The notes beneath the pieces were generated by a model. That model was not told the DNA's origin. It did not search any database and saw nothing but the letters and a program-made list of their open reading frames with translations. A stretch of 64,000 nucleotides of DNA from Halichondria panicea (lineage: Eukaryota; Porifera; Demospongiae; Suberitida; Halichondriidae): assembly GCF_963675165.1 (NCBI RefSeq), contig NC_087377.1, forward strand, positions 462,501 to 526,500. Direction: 5' to 3'. Numbering within the stretch: position 1 is the first letter of the stretch; each line of letters starts with the position of its first letter. This document shows positions 1 through 13,665 of this stretch, piece after piece. The position numbers and the translations under genes are program-made.

Positions 1-87
1 TGCAAACAGTCAATAGTCGAGTCATGTGATCCTACTACACACAAAACAACACTTATACTAAACACACAGAAAAATAAATATTTAAAT

Positions 88-1385
88 TCAGCTAAAAGGA
101 ACCGCTCCAAATTGATCTACAGTTGTCATTGTCTTCGTAACCTTTAAACCCTCTCCAAATGGAGGTGCTCCAAACAAATCTCGTCTTGCATTGTCAGCAG
201 TATTATGAGTGGGAGGGGTAGAGGAACGTCCGTCAAATGAAGTGCTACCAAAGTCATCTGTAGGAAATGGACTGCCAGTCTGTGAGGTGTGTGTGTGTGT
301 GTGTGGGTGCATGTGTGTGGGTGTGTGTGCTTGGAAGGGGGTAGTACCACAAGGCTAACTGGGTTGGAACCATCAAATTGACTCAAACGGAATGCACATT
401 ATTTTGATTTTATGAAACACCGTATCACGAATATTTTGCACGTACAAAATCAGCAGAAATGTTGACCTTTTGCGATCTAACTATTGCGTTCTGAAAAGGA
501 TCGTGTGTAAATAATTTTATTGTTGGGAATTAATCAACCCTCGCAAAATTCGCAAATGTTTGATGCTCGCAAAACATTCTAGTAATAATTATGGTAGGTA
601 GTAGAAAGTCTGTTAAGGACACCACACACACACTCCACACACACCCACACACTCACACACCCACTCACCACTGTGGTCAGGTTGGTCTCTGATCCTATTC
701 TTTGTGGAGTGAACGGGACATGACCAAAAGCATCCAGTCCACTGTCTACGCTCTTATGGAATCCTGCATTCTGATTGGACGGCTTCAGGTTCGATACTCG
801 TTGTTGCCGCGGCGACTTAGACCCGCTACCTCTTCCGCGAGGTCGATCTCGAGATGAAATGGTTGTCGTGGTAACCGCTGTGGCAATAGCCCTCATAGCG
901 TTGATGGGGGTGATAGTCACGGATGGTTTTGATTGGTTTGTTGGTTTCTTAGCAACAGGACGTTTTTTTCGGAGAAAGGAGGGGATTGGGTGGACCAGGG
1001 GAACGCTGTGTGGACATGTATAATTATATAATGGTGAAATAAAATTTAACACTCAAGGTCACCAATGTATAATCAATAAGCACCCTCTATAATACAGCCA
1101 GGTTAATGGGTCCCAAAGTCTCCATAGCATGTGTTTGGACCTGTGTTAGCAGACCACCCTCTATAATACAGCCACTGTTGGTCTACCCACCACTATACAT
1201 ACACAGGGTATACTAATAGTAAGGTACTCACAAAGACATTAGTGACATGGTTGGTGGTTCCTGTGATCCTGGACACCACCACACACACTTGCCAGATACT
1301 GGGACGCAGCTCAGGGTCAGAGGTCAACAGATACGCTACAAAGAGGGGGAGAATCATTAGAGCAATACACTTAGGACTTAAGGCT

Positions 1386-1418
<33 letters not shown>

Positions 1419-1573
1419 GGGGGTGGGGTGTGGGTGTGTGTACATGTACCTCTCAAGTTGTGCAGGTCTTGTGTGTAGGGAGAGTCTTCAGGAATGCTGT
1501 ACTGAGCACTGACTATGGCTAGAGGGTTGTCACCAAATGGAGTATCCATGAAGCACAGCTTGAACAGTAGTGC
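88..1573 (-). pseudogene. NAK-family (AAK1/BMP2K-like) kinase, 3' fragment, copy 1
   Basis: Four exons are recognisable: 1450-1573, 1232-1335, 669-1005 and 88-279. The first two encode the end of a kinase domain (ALLFKLCF, DTPFGDNPLAIV, then SDPELRPSIWQV), closely matching subdomains IX-XI of AAK1/BMP2K, numb-associated kinases that phosphorylate the AP-2 clathrin adaptor. The last two encode a Ser/Pro/Arg-rich tail with DAFGHVPF, DLFGAPPF and the terminal DQFGAVPFS, as in the BMP2K tail. Lesions: three codons are missing before LLFKL compared with copy 2, and a 2-bp deletion in the 669-1005 exon shifts the proline-rich segment out of frame. No N-lobe exons (P-loop, HRD, DFG) lie upstream within 5 kb. 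I read it as a partial duplicate rather than a working kinase. Confidence 0.7.
1387..1439. repeat. (GT)n microsatellite
   Basis: GT dinucleotide run with a GGTGGGG interruption, in the intron between the two kinase exons of copy 1. Confidence 0.8.
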
Positions 1574-3240
<1,667 letters not shown>

Positions 3241-3270
3241 ATGTGCTCCAGGGGCGTAGCTAGCCTCTAC

Positions 3271-3413
3271 ACAGGCTCTCCTTTTTCTGTTCTTTATCAC
3301 AATCGTTCAATAAGATAAAATACTGTATTATGCGTTCAATGAGATAAAATACGGTATTAATTGGAGGAATAAAGAAAGAAATAGACGTAGAGTTAGGAAA
3401 AAGGAGAGCCTGT
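3271..3413. mobile_element. Fold-back (MITE-like) element 1
   Basis: Terminal inverted repeats of 17 bp: ACAGGCTCTCCTTTTTC at 3271-3287 and its reverse complement at 3397-3413, about 110 bp apart. No coding capacity. One of three inverted-repeat elements packed between 3240 and 4130. Confidence 0.6.
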
Positions 3414-3907
3414 ATCGGGAAGTCGCGTGAGGGTAGAAGGGTGGTAGAAGGGTGAAAATGAGCGTGGGCATACTGAGCTAGAGATGTTGGACTGCCCACG
3501 CAGAGGTCTACGACTAATAAAACTTTGCCTGCAGCAAGCTGGACATGGACTTGGAACTGGAAGTTTGCAAGCACTATAGAGCTAGCTATACCTTAGGCTT
3601 AGCTAGATGATCTACTAGTCTAGATTGTGTGTTTAGATTCTATCACTATTACCTTTTCTTGTGTCTTTCTACATGCTATAGTAGAATAGCTTAGTCATCA
3701 TTATCATATAGCAGGTAGCTACTGCCACCAGAGCTGGCCACGCTGGTTCTCTGATCTGACTTGCAGCACAGCTTGGTGGTTGTCTCAGTGCAGTACAGTA
3801 CAGTACAGTCTTACTCTGAATGCGTGGGAGAATACCTTACGTCACGATTGTGGGCTACATATTGCCCACGTTCATAAAAATCCTTGTGGATCACGCGATT
3901 TCCCAAA

Positions 3908-4019
3908 CCAGGCCTTACTTTTTCTTAACTGTACGCCCATTTCTTTCTTTGCTGCCTCACTATGTCTTTCTTATGTTTATGGATGAACAGTGACTACAGT
4001 AAGAAAAAGTAAGGCCTGG
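3908..4019. mobile_element. Fold-back (MITE-like) element 2
   Basis: A perfect 20-bp inverted repeat, CCAGGCCTTACTTTTTCTTA at 3908-3927 and its reverse complement at 4000-4019, encloses about 72 bp. Non-coding. Confidence 0.65.
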
Positions 4020-4061
4020 GAACGAGGCTAGGGCGTAGCCAGGATTTGAGATAGGGGGGTG

Positions 4062-4122
4062 CTAGCCTCGATTCCAGGCCGATTAAAATACGTATTTTAA
4101 TGTGGCCTGGAATCGAGGCTAG
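4062..4122. mobile_element. Fold-back element 3 (GCTAGCCTCGAT family)
   Basis: Near-perfect 61-bp palindrome: 19-bp arms at 4062-4080 and 4104-4122 around a second palindrome centred on ATACGTAT. Arms start CTAGCCTCGATTCCAGGCC and match the ends of the larger fold-back element at 15398-15504. Confidence 0.7.
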
Positions 4123-4427
4123 GGGGGTGCTTGATGAAAGAATTACCAATGGGGGTGGGGGCACTCCCCCAGAAAATTTTTGTTGTTACATGCTCTGAGA
4201 TTGATTCTAACGCAATCTGGCTAAAGAAATGAGGGTACTGCTGCTTTGAGGGTACTGGTGGTTAAGCCACAAAATGAAGATGTCCTATAAAACAAATGCT
4301 CGCCACGACTCAACAGCAAATGCTTGTAACACGACTGTTCCCTGTCTCTCGGGAAGGTAAACTAATTATTTTCATTATCTACAAGTGTGCTGCTGTCGTT
4401 TATCATATGAAAATTATCTTTTTCTAG

Positions 4428-5802
4428 TACGAAAAGAATTGTTGGGTGTTCGACTGTTTCCAGGAAAGAACAAATCTGTGCTCAGACTCGAGAAGTAGCG
4501 TGTACTAAGATAGTTCTTCCGGAAGTCATAGATAAAGGTATGTTCAAGCATCAACATTATGAGGTTGTGTTTATTTTTTGTGGATATTATGTCTCAGGTC
4601 TCAATATTGTTGAAGTAGCACATGATAATCAGCCAGTAGTCAAGAGATTTGTCACTGATGATCTTAACCTTACAAACTCGTACGACACATGGCATGGTAA
4701 GTGTGTAGAATCTCAAATCTCAATTATTACCGTGTCCGTGTATTTTCAGGCACTAAGAATGTAGCAAAGAAGATGAAGAAAGTAGAATTGGGACCAAAAA
4801 GGCTCAAGGAAAGACGTGGTTTCCAGAGTTATCTGACAAACGTAAGCTTTGATTATATAAGTGCTCAGTAACATAAAAATATTTGTCAATAGGTAAAAGT
4901 ACGAAAGTTCACTTGTACTACTGTATGAAGAACTGTGAGCAGTCAGCAGACAATCTAAGAAAGAACATTCTGAATATCGTTAAACATTATCAGGTGAGTG
5001 TGTATGATAACAAGTTGTCCGTACTCTGTACACCAATAACATTTATAATCGTGTTCTCAGAACGAGCACTCAGATTGTGACGAAGCGTCACCCTGTAAGC
5101 GTCCAGGGTACAAGCCCACGAAGATAAAACTAGAGGATCCTCTTGCAATCGAGTCATTCACGTCAGCACTAAAAGACACCCTTATTTACAAGAATGCCGA
5201 ATCATATTGTCGAGTGAGGTTTTTTTCTAATTATATTAAAATTTATATGATGTTGTTTTTACAGTGTCGAGACACATTCTGGGTGGAGTCTTTCAATCAC
5301 CAGTTGCTCACATACATCTCGAAATGTGTACACTTTGGGGAAGCTACATTCAACATGAGAATGAACCTTGCTATTATGGACTGGGTACGTTATGCTGGCT
5401 AATAATGTATGTGTGACTGTACATTCATTCATTTGTTTACTTCAGAACGAGAATGTACGTAGAGAGTGTACAAGTGAACGACTGGTTCAGGACATGAGAA
5501 GACCGGATCGTAGGACTCCCGTAAGAGTGCTGAAGGAAAAATCGTTCAACTTTGCCGGAGAATATGGGAGAATTACGAGCAGCAGAGAAAAGTTGACCTC
5601 AGGTACTGCGTAATATATTTTATGTGCAATCTACATAATTTATTTTACATATAATTTTATAATTTTGCTACATGTATATATGTGCAGTGAGTTTGTAGAG
5701 GACGTGCAACCTGAGCAATCAGATGAGCCAGTAGATGAAAACGAGGACCTATTAAACGATGGTGTACATGTACTTGACGAAGATCTTTATGAAGACATAT
5801 AA
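4428..5802 (+). pseudogene. Spliced transposase-like gene, frameshifted
   Basis: Plus-strand exon chain with GT-AG borders: 4428-4537, 4598-4696, 4750-4841, 4893-4993, 5061-5213, 5275-5384, 5446-5602, and a last piece from about 5688 encoding an acidic tail ending in TAA near 5801. Diagnostic segments are DTWHGTKNVAKKMKK, WFPELSDKRKSTKVH, LYYCMKNCEQSADNL, FWVESFNHQLLTYISK and FGEATFNMRMNLAIMDW. They resemble the C-terminal half of a repetitive transposase-like family in aquatic animals (WH-K, CKTAD-like, EVFHN and NMR/LAxxD blocks). The 4750-4841 exon changes frame between KKMKK and WFPELSDK, and the last exon is out of phase, so the copy looks inactive. The family assignment is from memory of the pattern. 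Confidence 0.5.
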
Positions 5803-6243
5803 AGTAAGTATGTATCTGTGCAAATTTTGACTAGCCAATCAGCATTTTATATTTGCATTTTACATAATTAAACAATAAAGGAAGTAGAAGACTGGAAGTC
5901 TGTGTATGGAACTCCATCTGGATTTGGGAATCGTTCACGCACCTCCTGGAAAAGGTATATAGCAATTGATCGTACTTGCACTGTAAAGTGGGCATCATTT
6001 ATAACTTACTCAATTATTGCAGCACAAGTTGAAATAAAAATGTTTAAGATAATAATTGTTATGGTGGAATTATCTACTAGTGAGTGAGTGGTCTGATTGT
6101 TCTCTCGCTTGTTAGATTCGTGAGGGTCAGTTGTTCCCTCTGTTGGATGCTAATGATGATCGACCCATTGGACGTCAGATAAAAATACAATCGACCTAAG
6201 GAACAGTGAGTACTGCCACGTGCAGAGTGTGACTCTTTCCCTA
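5803..6243. other. Non-coding spacer shared with unit 2
   Basis: AT-rich sequence with no supported exon. From about 6020 it matches unit 2 from about 38088 up to the start of the 53-bp repeat array. Confidence 0.6.
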
Positions 6244-6623
6244 ACCAAAGTAGTTTGTGCTTTTTGCGCTGTACTCCCCCCTTGGATGTGTGACTGTGTT
6301 TTGTAGGTTTGTGCTTTTTGCGCTGTACTCCCCCCTTGGATGTGTGACTGTGTTTTGTAGTTTGTGCTTTTTGCGCTGTACTCCCCCCTTGCATGTGTGA
6401 CTGTGTTTTGTAGTTTGTGCTTTTTGCGCTGTACTCCCCCCTTGCATTTGTGACTGTGTTTTGTAGTTTGTGCTTTTTGCGCTGTACTCCCCCCTTGCAT
6501 GTGTGACTGTGTTTTGTAGTTTGTGCTTTTTGCGCTGTACTCCCCCCTTGCATGTGTGACTGTGTTTTGTAGTTTGTGTGGTTTTTGCGCTGTACTCCCC
6601 TCTTGCATGTGTGACGGTGTTTA
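6244..6623. repeat. 53-bp tandem repeat array (left flank, unit 1)
   Basis: About seven copies of a 53-bp unit containing GTGCTTTTTGCGCTGTACTC and TTGCATGTGTGACTGTG. It opens frames of up to 185 codons on the minus strand, but these repeat one motif and are not credible genes. The same unit recurs at the right end of the satellite (13537-13665) and at both ends in unit 2. Confidence 0.9.
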
Positions 6624-9600
6624 GTCACTAGCAATAGTTTTACGTTCCCGTGAGTGGGTTCAATTCACTAGCAATAGTTTTGCGTTCCCGTGAGTGGGTT
6701 CAATTCACTAGCAATAGTTTTGCGTTCCCGTGAGTGGGTTCAATTCACTAGCAATAGTTTTGCCGTGAGTGCATGGGTTCAATTCACTAGCAATAGTTTT
6801 ATGTTCCCGTGAGTGGGTTCAATTCACTAGCAATAGTTTTGCGTTCCCGTGAGTGGGTTCAATTCACTAGCAATAGTTTTAAGTTGCCGTGAGTGCATGG
6901 GTTCAATTCACTAGCAATAGTTTTACGTTCCCGTGAGTGGGTTCAATTCACTAGCAATAGTTTTACGTTCCCTTGAGTGGGTTCAATTCACTAGCAATAG
7001 TTTTGCGTTCCCGTGAGTGGGTTCAATTCACTAGCAATAGTTTTGCGTTCCCGTGAGTGGGTTCAATTCACTAGCAATAGTTTTAAGTTGCCGTGAGTGC
7101 ATGGGTTCAATTCACTAGCAATAGTTTTACGTTCCCGTGAGTGGGTTCAATTCACTAGCAATAGTTTTAAGTTGCCGTGAGTGCATGGGTTCAATTCACT
7201 AGCAATAGTTTTACGTTCCCGTGAGTGGGTTCAATTCACTAGCAATAGTTTTGCGTTCCCGTGAGTGGATTCAATTCACTAGCAATAGTTTTACGTTCCC
7301 GTGGGTGGGTTCAATTCACTAGCAATAGTTTTACGTTCCCGTGAGTGGGTTCAATTCACTAGCAATAGTTTTACGTTCCCGTGAGTGCATGGGTTCAATT
7401 CACTAGCAATAGTTTTACGTTCCCGTGAGTGGGTTCAATTCACTAGCAATAGTTTTGCGTTCCCGTGGGTGGGTTCAATTCACTAGCAATAGTTTTACGT
7501 TCCCGTGAGTGGGTTCAATTCACTAGCAATAGTTTTAAGTTGCCGTGAGTGGGTTCAATTCACTAGCAATAGTTTTAAGTTGCCGTGAGTGCATGGGTTC
7601 ACTTCACTAGCAATAGTTTTACGTTCCCTTGAGTGGGTTCAATTCACTAGCAATAGTTTTGCGTTCCCGTGAGTGGGTTCAATTCACTAGCAATAGTTTT
7701 ACTTTCCCGTGAGTGGGTTCAATTCACTAGCAATAGTTTTACGTTCCCGTGAGTGCATGGGTTCAATTCACTGACAATAGTTTTACGTTCTTGTGAGTGG
7801 GTTCAATTCACTAGCAATAGTTTTGCGTTCCCTTGAGTGGGTTCAATTCACTAGCAATAGTTTTGCGTTTCCGTGAGTGGGTTCAATTCACTAGCAATAG
7901 TTTTGCGTTCCCGTGAGTGGGTTAAATTCACTAGCAATAGTTTTAAGTTGCCGTGAGTGCATGGGTTCAATTCACTAGCAATAGTTTTAAGTTGCCGTGA
8001 GTGCATGGGTTCAATTCACTAGCAATAGTTTTACGTTCCCGTGAGTGGGTTCAATTCACTAGCAATAGTTTTGCGTTCCCGTGAGTGGATTCAATTCACT
8101 AGCAATAGTTTTACGTTCCCGTGGGTGGGTTCAATTCACTAGCAATAGTTTTACGTTCCCGTGAGTGGGTTCAATTCACTAGCAATAGTTTTACGTTCCC
8201 GTGAGTGCATGGGTTCAATTCACTAGCAATAGTTTTACGTTCCCGTGAGTGGGTTCAATTCACTAGCAATAGTTTTACGTTCCCGTGAGTGCATGGGTTC
8301 AATTCACTAGCAATAGTTTTATGTTCCCGTGAGTGGGTTCAATTCACTAGCAATAGTTTTGCGTTCCCGTGGGTGGGTTCAATTCACTAGCAATAGTTTT
8401 ACGTTCCCGTGAGTGGGTTCAATTCACTAGCAATAGTTTTAAGTTGCCGTGAGTGGGTTCAATTCACTAGCAATAGTTTTAAGTTGCCGTGAGTGCATGG
8501 GTTCACTTCACTAGCAATAGTTTTACGTTCCCTTGAGTGGGTTCAATTCACTAGCAATAGTTTTGCGTTCCCGTGAGTGGGTTCAATTCACTAGCAATAG
8601 TTTTACTTTCCCGTGAGTGGGTTCAATTCACTAGCAATAGTTTTACGTTCCCGTGAGTGCATGGGTTCAATTCACTAGCAATAGTTTTACGTTCTTGTGA
8701 GTGGGTTCAATTCACTAGCAATAGTTTTGCGTTCCCTTGAGTGGGTTCAATTCACTAGCAATAGTTTTGCGTTTCCGTGAGTGGGTTCAATTCACTAGCA
8801 ATAGTTTTGCGTTTCCGTGAGTGGGTTCAATTCACTAGCAATAGTTTTGCGTTCCCGTGAGTGGGTTCAATTCACTAGCAATAGTTTTAAGTTGCCGTGA
8901 GTGCATGGGTTCATTTCACTAGCAATAGTTTTACGTTCCCGTGAGTGGGTTCAATTCACTAGCAATAGTTTACGTTCCCTTGAGTGGATTCAATTCACTA
9001 GCAATAGTTTTGCTTTCCCGTGAGTGGGTTCAATTCACTAGCAATAGTTTTGCGTTCCCGTGAGTGGGTTCAATTCACTAGCAATAGTTTTACGTTCCCG
9101 TGAGTGGGTTCAATTCACTAGCAATAGTTTTAAGTTGCCGTGAGTGGGTTCAATTCACTAGCAATAGTTTTGCGTTCCCGTGAGTGGGTTCAATTCACCA
9201 GCAATAGTTTTGCGTTCCCGTGAGTGGGTTCAATTCACTAGCAATAGTTTTACGTTCCCGTGAGTGGGTTCAATTCACTAGCAATAGTTTTACTTTCCCG
9301 TGAGTGGGTTCAATTCACTAGCAATAGTTTTACGTTCCCGTGAGTGGGTTCAATTCACTAGCAATAGTTTTACTTTCCTGTGAGTGGGTTCAATTCACTA
9401 GCAATAGTTTTACGTTCCCGTGAGTGGGTTCAATTCACTAGCAATAGTTTTGCGTTCTTGTGAGTGGGTTCAATTCACTAGCAATAGTTTTGCGTTTTCG
9501 TGGGTGGGTTCAATTCACTAGCAATAGTTTTACGTTCCCGTGAGTGGGTTCAATTGACTAGCAATAGTTTTGCGTTCCCGTGAGTGGGTTCAATTCACTA

Positions 9601-12600
9601 GCAATAGTTTTGCGTTCCCGTGGGTGGGTTCAATTCACTAGCAATAGTTTTACGTTCCCGTGAGTGGGTTCAATTCACTAGCAATTGTTTTACGTTCCCG
9701 TGAGTGGGTTCAATTCACTAGCAATAGTTTTAAGTTCCCGTGAGTGGTCACTAGCAATAGTTTTGCGTTCCCGTGGGTGGGTTCAATTCACTAGCAATAG
9801 TTTTAAGTTCTTGTGAGTGGTCATTAGCAATAGTTTTGCGTTCCCGTGAGTGGGTTCAATTCACTAGCAATAGTTTTGCGTTCCCGTGGGTGGGTTCAAT
9901 TCACTAGCAATAGTTTTAAGTTCTTGTGAGTGGTCATTAGCAATAGTTTTGCGTTCCCATGAGTGGGTTCAATTCACTAGCAATAGTTTTGCATTCCCGT
10001 GGGTGGGTTCAATTCACTAGCAATAGTTTTGCGTTCTCGTGAGTGGGTTCAATTCACTAGCAATAGTTTTGCATTCCCTTGAGTGGGTTTAATTCACTAG
10101 CAATAGTTTTACGTTCCCGTGAGTGGGTTCAATTCACTAGCAATAGTTTTAAGTTCCCGTGAGTGGGTTCAATTCACTAGCAATAGTTTTGCGTTCCCGT
10201 GGGTGGGTTCAATTCACTAGCAATAGTTTTTCGTTCCCGTGAGTGGGTTCAATTCACTAGCAATAGTTTTGCGTTCCCGTGGGTGGGTTTAATTCACTAG
10301 CAATAGTTTTGTGTTCCCGTGGGTGGGTTCAATTCACCAGCAATAGTTTTACGTTCCCGTGAGTGGGTTCAATTCACTAGCAATAGTTTTAAGTTCTCGT
10401 GAGTGGTCACTAGCAACAGTTTTGCGTTCCCGTGGGTGGGTTCAATTCACTAGCAATAGTTTTGCGTTCCCGTGGGTGGGTTCAATTCACTAGCAATAGT
10501 TTTGCGTTTCCGTGGGTGGGTTCAATTCACTAGCAATAGTTTTAAGTTCCCGTGAGTGGTCACTAGCAATAGTTTTGCGTTCCCGTGGATGGGTTCAATT
10601 CACTAGCAATAGTTTTGCGTTCTTGTGAGTGGGTTCAATTCACTAGCAATAGTTTTGGTTCAATTCACTAGCAATAGTTTTACGTTCCCGTGAGTGGGTT
10701 CAATTCACTAGCAATAGTTTTGCGTTCCCGTGGGTGGGTTCAATTCACTAGCAATAGTTTTGCGTTCCCGTGGGTGGGTTCAATTCACTAGCAATAGTTT
10801 TACGTTCCCGTGAGTGGGTTCAATTCACTAGCAATAGTTTTAAGTTCCCGTGAGTGGTCACTAGCAATAGTTTTGCGTTCCCATGAGTGGGTTCAATTCA
10901 CTAGCAATAGTTTTGCGTTCCCGTGGGTGGGTTCAATTCACTAGCAATAGTTTTAAGTTCTTGTGAGTGGTCATTAGCAATAGTTTTGCGTTCCCATGAG
11001 TGGGTTCAATTCACTAGCAATAGTTTTGCATTCCCGTGGGTGGGTTCAATTCACTAGCAATAGTTTTAAGTTCTTGTGAGTGGTCATTAGCAATAGTTTT
11101 GCGTTCCCATGAGTGGGTTCAATTCACTAGCAATAGTTTTGCATTCCCGTGGGTGGGTTCAATTCACTAGCAATAGTTTTAAGTTCTCGTGAGTGGTCAC
11201 TAGCAATAGTTTTGCGTTCCCGTGGGTGGGTTCAATTCACTAGCAATAGTTTTGCGTTCCCGTGGGTGGGTTCAATTCACTAGCAATAGTTTTGCGTTCC
11301 CGTGAGTGGGTTCAATTCACTAGCAATAGTTTTGCGTTCCCGTGGGTGAGTTCAATTCACTAGCAATAGTTTTACGTTCCCGTGAGTGGGTTCAATTCAC
11401 TAGCAATAGTTTTGCGTTCTTGTGAGTGGGTTCAATTCACTAGCAATAGTTTTGCGTTCCCGTGAGTGGGTTCAATTCACTAGCAATAGTTTTACGTTCC
11501 CGTGAGTAGGTTCAATTCACTAGCAATAGTTTTAAGTTGCCGTGAGTGGGTTCAATTCACTAGCAATAGTTTTAAGTTGCCGTGAGTGCATGGGTTCACT
11601 TCACTAGCAATAGTTTTACGTTCCCGTGAGTGGGTTCAATTCACTAGCAATAGTTTTACGTTCCCTATGAGTGGGTTCAATTCACTAGCAATAGTTTTGC
11701 GTTCCCGTGAGTGGGTTCAATTCACTAGCAATAGTTTTGGTTCAATTCACTAGCAATAGTTTTACGTTCCCGTGAGTGGGTTCAATTCACTAGCAATAGT
11801 TTTGCGTTCCCGTGGGTGGGTTCAATTCACTAGCAATAGTTTTGCGTTCCCGTGGGTGGGTTCAATTCACTAGCAATAGTTTTACGTTCCCGTGAGTGGG
11901 TTCAATTCACTAGCAATAGTTTTACGTTCCCGTGAGTGGGTTCAATTCACTAGCAATAGTTTTAAGTTCCCGTGAGTGGTCACTAGCAATAGTTTTGCGT
12001 TCCCATGAGTGGGTTCAATTCACTAGCAATAGTTTTGCGTTCCCGTGGGTGGGTTCAATTCACTAGCAATAGTTTTAAGTTCTTGTGAGTGGTCATTAGC
12101 AATAGTTTTGCGTTCCCATGAGTGGGTTCAATTCACTAGCAATAGTTTTGCATTCCCGTGGGTGGGTTCAATTCACTAGCAATAGTTTTAAGTTCTCGTG
12201 AGTGGTCACTAGCAATAGTTTTGCGTTCCCGTGGGTGGGTTCAATTCACTAGCAATAGTTTTGCGTTCCCGTGGGTGGGTTCAATTCACTAGCAATAGTT
12301 TTGCGTTCCCGTGAGTGGGTTCAATTCACTAGCAATAGTTTTGCGTTCCCGTGGGTGAGTTCAATTCACTAGCAATAGTTTTACGTTCCCGTGAGTGGGT
12401 TCAATTCACTAGCAATAGTTTTGCGTTCTTGTGAGTGGGTTCAATTCACTAGCAATAGTTTTGCGTTCCCGTGAGTGGGTTCAATTCACTAGCAATAGTT
12501 TTACGTTCCCGTGAGTGGGTTCAATTCACTAGCAATAGTTTTAAGTTGCCGTGAGTGGGTTCAATTCACTAGCAATAGTTTTAAGTTGCCGTGAGTGCAT

Positions 12601-13536
12601 GGGTTCACTTCACTAGCAATAGTTTTACGTTCCCGTGAGTGGGTTCAATTCACTAGCAATAGTTTTACGTTCCCTTGAGTGGGTTCAATTCACTAGCAAT
12701 AGTTTTGCGTTCCCGTGGGTGGGTTCAATTCACTAGCAATAGTTTTAAGTTCTTGTGAGTGGTCATTAGCAATAGTTTTGCGTTCCCATGAGTGGGTTCA
12801 ATTCACTAGCAATAGTTTTGCATTCCCGTGGGTGGGTTCAATTCACTAGCAATAGTTTTAAGTTCTCGTGAGTGGTCACTAGCAATAGTTTTGCGTTCCC
12901 GTGGGTGGGTTCAATTCACTAGCAATAGTTTTGCGTTCCCGTGGGTGGGTTCAATTCACTAGCAATAGTTTTGCGTTCCCGTGAGTGGGTTCAATTCACT
13001 AGCAATAGTTTTGCGTTCCCGTGGGTGAGTTCAATTCACTAGCAATAGTTTTACGTTCCCGTGAGTGGGTTCAATTCACTAGCAATAGTTTTGCGTTCTT
13101 GTGAGTGGGTTCAATTCACTAGCAATAGTTTTGCGTTCCCGTGAGTGGGTTCAATTCACTAGCAATAGTTTTACGTTCCCGTGAGTGGGTTCAATTCACT
13201 AGCAATAGTTTTAAGTTGCCGTGAGTGGGTTCAATTCACTAGCAATAGTTTTAAGTTGCCGTGAGTGCATGGGTTCACTTCACTAGCAATAGTTTTACGT
13301 TCCCGTGAGTGGGTTCAATTCACTAGCAATAGTTTTACGTTCCCTTGAGTGGGTTCAATTCACTAGCAATAGTTTTGCGTTCCCGTGAGTGGGTTCAATT
13401 CACTAGCAATAGTTTTGCGTTCCCGTGAGTGGGTTCAATTCACTAGCAATAATTTTACGTTCCCGTGAGTGCATGGGTTCAATTCACTAGCAATAGTTTT
13501 ACGTTCCCGTGAGTGGGTTCAATTCACTGACAATAG
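6624..13536. repeat. 40-bp satellite array, long version (unit 1)
   Basis: About 6.9 kb, roughly 170 copies of a 40-bp unit with core TTCACTAGCAATAGTTTT followed by GCGTTCCCGTGAGTGGG. Variants: a 44-bp form with an inserted GCAT, and a 32-bp form in which GAGTGG runs straight into TCACTAGC. Higher-order repeats are visible, about 904 bp (7.6 versus 8.5 kb) and 670 bp (12.07 versus 12.74 kb). Most copies carry GGTTCAATTC between AGTGG and TCACT. No open frame crosses the array, as 40 is not a multiple of three. Confidence 0.95.
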
Positions 13537-13665
13537 TTTTGGTTTTTGCGCTGTACTCCTCCCTTGCATGTGTGACTGTTTTTTGTAGTTTGTGCTTTTT
13601 GCGCTGTGCTCCTCCCTTGCAGGTGTGACTGTGTTTTGTAGTTTGTGCTTTTTGCGCTGTACTCC
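13537..13665. repeat. 53-bp tandem repeat (right flank, unit 1)
   Basis: Two to three copies of the 53-bp unit, same orientation as at 6244-6623. The junction with the 40-bp satellite lies at a shared TTTTGCG. Confidence 0.85.

Noticed and set aside
6077-6634. 185-codon and 152-codon minus-strand frames over the 53-bp repeats (also 38150-38790)
   Set aside because: They translate one repeated motif in rotating frames, with no splice or start context.
6624-13536. CRISPR-like regular repeat array
   Set aside because: Units are contiguous 40-bp tandem repeats without unique spacers, in eukaryotic intron-rich DNA. It is a satellite.
6624-13536. Array of tRNA genes or tRNA-derived SINEs
   Set aside because: Only a B-box/T-arm-like hairpin is present; no acceptor stem, anticodon arm or clear A-box in the 40-bp unit.
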